Below, one piece after another: positions 1-4,502 of a stretch of DNA of 6,974 nucleotides. A program made the position numbers and the translations under genes. This DNA comes from an uncultured Mailhella sp. (lineage in GTDB: Bacteria > Desulfobacterota > Desulfovibrionia > Desulfovibrionales > Desulfovibrionaceae): the NCBI GenBank assembly GCA_948482415.1, contig CAOMFZ010000115.1, positions 1-6,974 on the forward strand, written 5' to 3'. Under the pieces are notes generated by a model, which was not told where the DNA came from, did no database searches, and saw only the letters and a program-made list of their open reading frames with translations. Each line of letters starts with the position of its first letter. Position 1 is the first letter of the stretch.

Positions 1-1854
1 ATAGCCCATATCACCGTTGAATACGTCTTTATCATAATTATTGCGGAGCTGCATAACCTTGTCATTTAATTTAAAAATTCTATCGCCGCGCACTATTTGC
101 TGAGGACTGGGATTTAACGCCTGCTGTAATTCTTTATTTAAATTGAGGGTTCCCGTACTTCCTTTCGTCATGGGGCAAAGCACCTGAATTTCTTCAGAAA
201 CAAAGCCAAAGCGTTTAGGTATGCGGTTTTTGACCAGGTCAACAATAAGTTCTGCGCTTTCTTCACCATTTTCCTGCTTGAAAAAATAGAAATCTGTTTT
301 TAAACCGGAACGAAAATACGGCATATCTCCTTTATTAATCAAGTGCGCATTACAAATAATATCACTTTCAGCTGCCTGCCTGAATACTTCAATTAATTCC
401 ACAACAGGCACAGTTCCGGAAGCAATAATATCGCGTAAAACGTTGCCGGGACCTACGGAAGGAAGCTGGTTCACATCGCCCACAAAAATAAGCGTTGCCC
501 CCATGGGAGCGGCTTTTATTAAATGGTACATAAGCATGGTATCCATCATGGACGCTTCATCAACCACCAGCAGCCCACAGGCAAGAGGATTATTTTCATT
601 TCTGCCAAAGCCCTCTTCCTTGGGGCTGAATTCAAGCAGTCTGTGAATGGTTTTTGCTTCGACTCCGCTTGTTTCTGTCATTCGCTTTGCCGCCCTGCCC
701 GTGGGGGCAGCCAACAGTACTTTTGCACCAACAGACTGAAATACTTTGATAATGGCATTTAAAATTGTGGTTTTTCCTGTTCCGGGTCCGCCGGTCAGCA
801 CCATAATTTTTGATTTAGTCGCCGTATGCACGGCTTCAAGCTGTTCTTCGGCAAGCTCAATTTTCATTTTAGAAAGCACGGCATTGATAGTTTCTTCCAC
901 ATTCTTAAAACGTGCGGTACGCGGAGAATTTAATAACCGTTTCAAATAAAAAGCAATTTTTGACTCATAGAGATAATGCCGATATAAATAAACGCCTCTG
1001 TGGCCGTCCAGTTCATCAATAACAATGCGTTCTTCTTTTTCCAAATTCAAAAGAGCATTTGCTACCAGCTCACTGTCAATATTCAAATCCCCGGAAGTTT
1101 TTTCAATAAGCTTATCTTCCGGATAATAAATGTGCCCCTCCCCGGAGAGTTCCATTAACATATATAAAAGCCCGGCTTCTGCCCGCAGCAGGCAATTACT
1201 GTCAAAACCAAGCTTCATGGCAAGTATGTCCGCAGTATGGAAACCAATCCCGAAAACATCCATTGCCAGACGATAAGGATTTTCTTTGACAATTTCTATG
1301 GCATGCTTTTCATAATGCTTATAAATCCGAAAGGCAAAAGACGCACCAATGTCATGCTCCTGCAAAAAAACCATGAGTTCCCGCACGCCCTGATGTTCTG
1401 CCCAGGACAGCTTGACAGCCGTAAGCCGTTTCTGCCCGAAGCGCGGAATCTCAAGCATTCTGTCAGGCTCATTATCCAAAATATTAAAAGTATCACTGCC
1501 AAAATGGCTGACAATTTTTTCTGCCCATTTTTTGCCAATGCCGCGAATACAGCCTGACGCCAGAAAAGCCCGTATTCCTTCAGCAGAAGACGGACGCTCT
1601 TCAATATAACTGTCCATTTGCAGCTGCTTCCCAAATTTTGGGTGCACAATATAGCGTCCTTTTGCTTTTATCTGCGTGCCCACCTGCGGACTTTGCATAG
1701 TGCCCACCAGCGTTTCAAAATCAAGTTTATTTTCCGGGCGCAGACGAAAAATCGTATACCCGTTTTCTTCATTACGGAAAACTATACGCTCGATACTGCC
1801 TCTGATTTCAACAGTATCATCAGCAGAAAATGTGCCTTGAACCTGTCTTGCCAT
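1..1854 (-). CDS. recD2: RecD2-family ATP-dependent 5'-3' DNA helicase, C-terminus cut by window edge
   Basis: RecD2 is a superfamily 1B helicase that unwinds DNA 5' to 3' and acts in DNA repair in bacteria, usually without RecB/RecC. The 618 codons seen here are open throughout and run off the left edge. RecD2 proteins are usually about 700-800 residues, so roughly 100-150 residues, including the last helicase motifs, are missing. The N-terminus (about 15-80) looks like the RecD2 OB-like region (GSIERIVFRNEENGYTIFRL). Helix-hairpin-helix segments follow (GCIRGIGKKWAEKI near 110, and VFGIGFHTADILA further on), as in RecD2 but not RecD of RecBCD. The motor shows Walker A GGPGTGKT (355-362, Lys361), Walker B VVDEAS (Asp432-Glu433), GDVNQLPSVGPG (459-470, Gln463) and EVFRQA (Arg492). 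The start is the only sensible ATG. It lies 2 bases after the aroC stop, and the nearest purine-rich site (AAGGGA) is about 14 bases upstream inside aroC, which suggests translational coupling. The family call is firm. Confidence 0.95.
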   Translation of the reverse strand, partial: MARQVQGTFSADDTVEIRGSIERIVFRNEENGYTIFRLRPENKLDFETLVGTMQSPQVGTQIKAKGRYIVHPKFGKQLQMDSYIEERPSSAEGIRAFLASGCIRGIGKKWAEKIVSHFGSDTFNILDNEPDRMLEIPRFGQKRLTAVKLSWAEHQGVRELMVFLQEHDIGASFAFRIYKHYEKHAIEIVKENPYRLAMDVFGIGFHTADILAMKLGFDSNCLLRAEAGLLYMLMELSGEGHIYYPEDKLIEKTSGDLNIDSELVANALLNLEKEERIVIDELDGHRGVYLYRHYLYESKIAFYLKRLLNSPRTARFKNVEETINAVLSKMKIELAEEQLEAVHTATKSKIMVLTGGPGTGKTTILNAIIKVFQSVGAKVLLAAPTGRAAKRMTETSGVEAKTIHRLLEFSPKEEGFGRNENNPLACGLLVVDEASMMDTMLMYHLIKAAPMGATLIFVGDVNQLPSVGPGNVLRDIIASGTVPVVELIEVFRQAAESDIICNAHLINKGDMPYFRSGLKTDFYFFKQENGEESAELIVDLVKNRIPKRFGFVSEEIQVLCPMTKGSTGTLNLNKELQQALNPSPQQIVRGDRIFKLNDKVMQLRNNYDKDVFNGDMGY

Positions 1855-1856
1855 GA

Positions 1857-2978
1857 TTAAAAATTGTTTCCCTTGCCCATACAATTGTCCATGGGGTGAT
1901 TGTCCATGCGTTTCTGCAATAAAAACATATCCATAAGCGTCATAGCTGTCATAGCTTTCAAAACAGGCACAATGCGGGGAATTGCACAAATATCATGCCG
2001 TCCGCCAATGGATAAATTTACATTTTCCCCTTGTTTTGAAACAGTTTTCTGCTCTTTTGCCACAGAAGGAATGGGTTTTACATAGGCTTTCAATAAAATA
2101 GGCTGTCCATTGGAAATACCGCCCTCAATGCCCCCTGCATTATTGGACATATAACAAAGTTTGCCGCCCTCATAATACATGGTATCATTATTTTGTGAAC
2201 CACGGCTCACAGCAGCGAGAGTGCCTGCTCCAATTTCAACGGCTTTGACGGCACCCACGCCCATAAGCGCATAACTCAAATACGCATCGAGTTTTTGAAA
2301 AACCGGCTCACCAAGTCCGGCAGGAACGCCGTGTGCTTCAATACTGACAACGCCCCCATGGGTATCCAATTCCCTGCGAACTTCCTCAATTCTTTCCTGC
2401 CAATGAGAAATAACTTCATCATTGGGCGCAAAGAAAAGACGCTTCTCACATGTCTCCAAAGAAAAATCGCCGAAGTCTTTGGCATAAATACCATCAAGAG
2501 CTTCTGTATAGGCAACTATATTAATTCCCTGTTTTTTCAAATAAAGCTGGGCTACTGCACCGCCAACCACACGGGCAACAGTTTCTCGTGCAGAAGAACG
2601 CCCGCCTCCCCGCGGATCGCGGAAACCATATTTTTCATCATACGCTCTGTCCGCATGTCCGGGGCGGTACGTTTCAGCAAGCTTTGCATAATCTCCTGAT
2701 TTTTGATTGGAATTTTCCACAAAAAAAGCCAAGGGAGTGCCTGTTGTTCTGCCTTCATAGACACCTGATAAAAATTTTACCTGATCCGCTTCTTTTCTTG
2801 TGGTTCCGGCAAGTCCTGCCTGAGCATTTCCTGGTTTGCGTTTATCAAGTTCTGCCTGTATAAATTCCTCATCAAGCAGCAAACCGGCAGGACAGCCGTC
2901 AATCACTCCGCCAATGCCGGCGCCGTGGGATTCGCCAAAAGAAGTCAGCCGAAAAATTGTTCCAAAAGTATTAAACAT
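1857..2978 (-). CDS. aroC: Chorismate synthase
   Basis: AroC converts 5-enolpyruvylshikimate-3-phosphate to chorismate with reduced FMN, the last step of the shikimate pathway, in the cytoplasm. Counting from the ATG at 2978 the protein has 373 residues, slightly longer than the usual 350-370. Family signatures are all present: NTFGTIFRLTSFGESHG at the N-terminus with catalytic-type His18, RPGHAD with the second conserved His (108), the FMN/substrate-binding stretch FRDPRGGGRSSARE (119-132), NNAGGIEGGISNG, and RHDICAIPRIVP with Asp329. The last 15 or so residues (MDNHPMDN and onward) lie beyond the conserved core and carry a short repeat. A GTG two codons upstream (2984) could also start translation. 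I prefer the ATG because a GAG lies 5 bases before it, while the GTG has no ribosome-binding site. The gene follows aroK after a gap of 47 bases with no terminator, and precedes recD2 by 2 bases, so the three are probably cotranscribed. No frameshift or missing key residue is seen. Confidence 0.97.
   Translation of the reverse strand: MFNTFGTIFRLTSFGESHGAGIGGVIDGCPAGLLLDEEFIQAELDKRKPGNAQAGLAGTTRKEADQVKFLSGVYEGRTTGTPLAFFVENSNQKSGDYAKLAETYRPGHADRAYDEKYGFRDPRGGGRSSARETVARVVGGAVAQLYLKKQGINIVAYTEALDGIYAKDFGDFSLETCEKRLFFAPNDEVISHWQERIEEVRRELDTHGGVVSIEAHGVPAGLGEPVFQKLDAYLSYALMGVGAVKAVEIGAGTLAAVSRGSQNNDTMYYEGGKLCYMSNNAGGIEGGISNGQPILLKAYVKPIPSVAKEQKTVSKQGENVNLSIGGRHDICAIPRIVPVLKAMTAMTLMDMFLLQKRMDNHPMDNCMGKGNNF
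1884..1908 (-). repeat. In-frame 10-bp direct repeat in the aroC 3' end
   Basis: The 10-mer ATTGTCCATG (plus-strand reading) occurs at 1884-1893 and again at 1899-1908. The period is 15 bases, or five codons, and it encodes the repeated MDN in MDNHPMDN near the AroC C-terminus. A third, imperfect copy (TTGCCCAT) lies at 1873-1880. The repeat falls in the non-conserved tail, so small duplication or slippage is the simplest explanation. A regulatory role, for instance at the aroC-recD2 junction, cannot be judged from the sequence. Confidence 0.6.
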
Positions 2979-3025
2979 ATTCACTCACATTTTTATGTAC
3001 GTTCTATTCATTAACTATATATAGA

Positions 3026-3556
3026 TTATTTTTTATCCGAATACTGCTCTAAAATAAGCTTTATTTCTTCTGTCATATCAGTATGCTGCGTCAGTCGGTA
3101 TGTACAGGAATCAAGATACAAAGCCCGCCTTGCCGCATAAAGTTCCTGCATTTCTTCCGCAAGGCTTTTTTCGGTAAAAGCAGGACGCTGTGCCATATTC
3201 ATATCTTTTTCAAGGCGTGTTACCAGCACATCCACAGGCACATCGAGAAAAACAGTAAAAACAGCCTGTTTTAAAAATTTTCTGTTCGCTTCGCGTAAAA
3301 TGATACCGCCGCCGCAGGAAATTACAGCTTGATTTTGCGGAAGTTTCAAAAGTATTTGTTCTTCTTTCTCCCGAAAAGCATTCCAGCCGTTTTGCGCAAC
3401 ATATTCTGCGATACTTTGTTTTTCTTTTTCTGCAAAAATTTCATCAGTATCGCAGAACGCATACGCCAGGGTATCCGAAAGAAGTTTTCCAAGAGAAGTT
3501 TTCCCGCTTCCCCGCAGTCCGATCAAAGCAATACTTTTTAATGCATTCATAACCAT
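3026..3556 (-). CDS. aroK: Shikimate kinase
   Basis: Shikimate kinase phosphorylates shikimate to shikimate-3-phosphate with ATP, the fifth step of the shikimate pathway. At 176 residues it has the normal family length and shows the full set of motifs: Walker A GLRGSGKT (13-20), the shikimate-binding DTD (Asp36 and Asp38), FREKE with Arg62, the glycine-rich CGGGIILR (81-88), the LID-region arginine in QRPAF (Arg124), and the late ARRALY arginine pair (143-144). These distinguish it from other P-loop nucleotide kinases. It is followed by aroC on the same strand, which makes it a small aromatic-biosynthesis operon. Two starts are possible, ATG at 3556 (MVMNALK) and ATG at 3550 (MNALK). Neither has a recognisable Shine-Dalgarno sequence, so the exact N-terminus is uncertain by two residues. 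AroK and AroL cannot be told apart here; aroK is the conventional name outside enterobacteria. Confidence 0.96.
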   Translation of the reverse strand: MVMNALKSIALIGLRGSGKTSLGKLLSDTLAYAFCDTDEIFAEKEKQSIAEYVAQNGWNAFREKEEQILLKLPQNQAVISCGGGIILREANRKFLKQAVFTVFLDVPVDVLVTRLEKDMNMAQRPAFTEKSLAEEMQELYAARRALYLDSCTYRLTQHTDMTEEIKLILEQYSDKK

Positions 3557-3578
3557 TATTCACATTTTATTTTCAAAA

Positions 3579-3607
3579 ATAGTACTAAAAAGATAAGACG
3601 ATAGCAA
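3579..3607 (-). promoter_or_regulatory. Possible sigma-70-type promoter for aroK-aroC-recD2
   Basis: On the minus strand TTGCTA (3607-3602) is followed after 17 bases by TACTAT (3584-3579). Each hexamer matches four of six consensus positions and the spacing is ideal. The predicted transcription start, near 3572, would leave a leader of only about 15 bases before the aroK ATG. It lies just downstream of the terminator of the preceding gene, where a new promoter is expected. The surrounding DNA is very AT-rich, so chance matches are common. Confidence 0.4.
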
Positions 3608-3652
3608 GTTTTCACTTCACAAAAATTTAAAATAAAATTCGGCAGATTAAAC

Positions 3653-3681
3653 AAAAAAAGGAGCACATAAACGGCTCCTTT
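3653..3681 (-). terminator. Rho-independent terminator of the NlpC/P60 gene
   Basis: Read on the minus strand, AAAGGAGC (3681-3674) pairs perfectly with GCTCCTTT (3664-3657) around a 9-base loop, and the 3' arm continues into a run of seven T (3659-3653). It starts about 30 bases after the stop codon of the NlpC/P60 gene. On the plus strand only three T follow the stem, so it should act mainly in the minus direction. It separates the lipoprotein gene from the aroK operon. Confidence 0.85.
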
Positions 3682-3710
3682 CATGCTTTCTGAAATTTTG
3701 AAAATTGTTT

Positions 3711-4247
3711 TTATTTACTTTCTGCATAGCGTGATGTCACCACCCGTCTGCCATACAGTAAACGGCTGCCCCACCATGAACCATTTTCAAGACTTTCAAC
3801 CTTTACACGCTGTTTTGAATTGGGGGCATGAATAAAAGAATTTTTGCCGGCATAAAGCCCTGTATGCAAGCCATTGGGGGAATTACGGGTACGGAAAACA
3901 ACAATGTCACCCGGACGCAAATTTTGTTTGCTGATTTTTTGTCCCACACTTGCCTGTGAATGTGTCACCCGCGGAATGGTAATCCCATGCTGCTTATATG
4001 CCCAGTACACAAGTCCGGAACAGTCAAAGCCCGTGCGGGGAGATTCTCCGCCGAGGCGATATCTTTGCCCTATTTGGGTTGCAGCAGTGCGCACAACCTG
4101 ATTTCCTTTGACAAAATCACTTCCTGATGAATATATGGTATTATCCTGGCGACCAACAGAAAAATTAAGATTGGGCAAACATCCCGTCATACCCATAACA
4201 AGGCATAAGCCCAGTATTACCAAGATATTTTTAAACATTTTTTGCAT
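3711..4247 (-). CDS. NlpC/P60-family lipoprotein, probable peptidoglycan endopeptidase (Spr/MepS-like)
   Basis: NlpC/P60 enzymes are papain-like cysteine peptidases that cut peptide stems of peptidoglycan. Members of the Spr/MepS type open cross-links so the wall can grow. The 178-residue protein begins with a short basic stretch, a hydrophobic segment (about 8-20) and a lipobox-like MTGC, so cleavage is expected before Cys23, which would be lipidated. The -3 residue is Met rather than the usual Leu, which is tolerated but not ideal. Residue +2 is Leu, not Asp, which by the enterobacterial rule favours the outer membrane. The catalytic domain runs from about residue 55 and contains YRLGGESPRTGFDCSG with nucleophile Cys76, GLHTGLYAG with His128, and FIHAPN with His140, the expected triad. 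The ATG at 4247 has a good Shine-Dalgarno (GAGGAAAAGG) ending 8 bases upstream. The gene is a single transcription unit with its own terminator. The true substrate bond is not shown by the sequence. Confidence 0.92.
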   Translation of the reverse strand: MQKMFKNILVILGLCLVMGMTGCLPNLNFSVGRQDNTIYSSGSDFVKGNQVVRTAATQIGQRYRLGGESPRTGFDCSGLVYWAYKQHGITIPRVTHSQASVGQKISKQNLRPGDIVVFRTRNSPNGLHTGLYAGKNSFIHAPNSKQRVKVESLENGSWWGSRLLYGRRVVTSRYAESK

Positions 4248-4269
4248 AGCAATAACCTTTTCCTCGCAA

Positions 4270-4297
4270 AGGATACAACATTTTTAAATAAATGCAA
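4270..4297 (-). promoter_or_regulatory. Possible promoter of the NlpC/P60 lipoprotein gene
   Basis: On the minus strand TTGCAT (4297-4292) and TATCCT (4275-4270) are separated by 16 bases. A start about 7 bases downstream, near 4263, would leave a leader of about 16 bases containing the AAAAGG ribosome-binding site. The match is moderate, the leader would be short, and the background is AT-rich. A promoter further upstream in 4300-4440 is equally possible. Confidence 0.35.
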
Positions 4298-4321
4298 GTT
4301 TTTTTCAATAATTACAAATCC

Positions 4322-4336
4322 ATACATTTTATGTAT
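4322..4336. promoter_or_regulatory. Perfect 6-bp dyad (ATACAT-TTT-ATGTAT) in the divergent intergenic region
   Basis: ATACAT and ATGTAT form an exact inverted repeat around three T, roughly in the middle of the 255-base gap between the two divergent genes. Its position upstream of both start codons suits an operator for a dimeric regulator. I recognise no specific regulator's consensus, and AT-only dyads arise easily in such DNA. Apart from this dyad, the proposed promoters and one palindrome, I see nothing else in 4248-4502. Confidence 0.35.
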
Positions 4337-4436
4337 TTTTTAGAAAAAAATTCTTTGCATTTTTTATCCTTTATTATTTCTTTTATCGTATTAAACGGGA
4401 AAATTATTAGGTACTAAAAAAATTTTAATTCGTTGC

Positions 4437-4466
4437 TTGACAATCATTTTTTTTCGTGCCTATTGT
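4437..4466 (+). promoter_or_regulatory. Sigma-70-type promoter of the CooM-like gene
   Basis: A perfect -35 hexamer TTGACA (4437-4442) is followed after 18 bases by TATTGT (4461-4466), which matches four of six -10 positions. The predicted start is near 4473, giving a leader of about 30 bases. The -10 element sits inside the short dyad ATTG-TGAAT-CAAT (4462-4474), so a bound regulator there could block polymerase. No CooA-type site (TGTC/GACA half-sites six bases apart) was found around it. Confidence 0.65.
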
Positions 4467-4473
4467 GAATCAA

Positions 4474-4485
4474 TATTAATTAATA
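4474..4485. promoter_or_regulatory. 12-bp perfect palindrome at the start of the CooM-like leader
   Basis: TATTAATTAATA is a perfect palindrome lying immediately downstream of the predicted -10 box and next to the AGGGG that probably serves as ribosome-binding site. The position would suit a repressor operator. The sequence is pure A/T and may have no function. Confidence 0.25.
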
Positions 4486-4502
4486 GGGGTATTATAAAAA
4501 AC

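Noticed and set aside
443..949. Plus-strand open frames opposite recD2
   Set aside because: They are antisense to the RecD2 helicase motifs, overlap one another in different frames, and show no domain.
2295..2699. A 134-codon plus-strand open frame opposite aroC
   Set aside because: It is antisense to the conserved core of chorismate synthase, and its translation resembles no family I recognise.
4322..4345. ATACAT-TTT-ATGTAT followed by T's as a plus-strand intrinsic terminator
   Set aside because: The stem is almost all A/T with one G-C pair and would be unstable. No plus-strand gene lies upstream to need terminating. It is kept only as a possible operator.
4420..4480. CooA- or CRP/FNR-type operator at the CooM-like promoter
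   Set aside because: Only single half-site-like strings are present (TGACA within the -35 box, TTGTGA near the -10). The partner half-site at the required spacing is absent.
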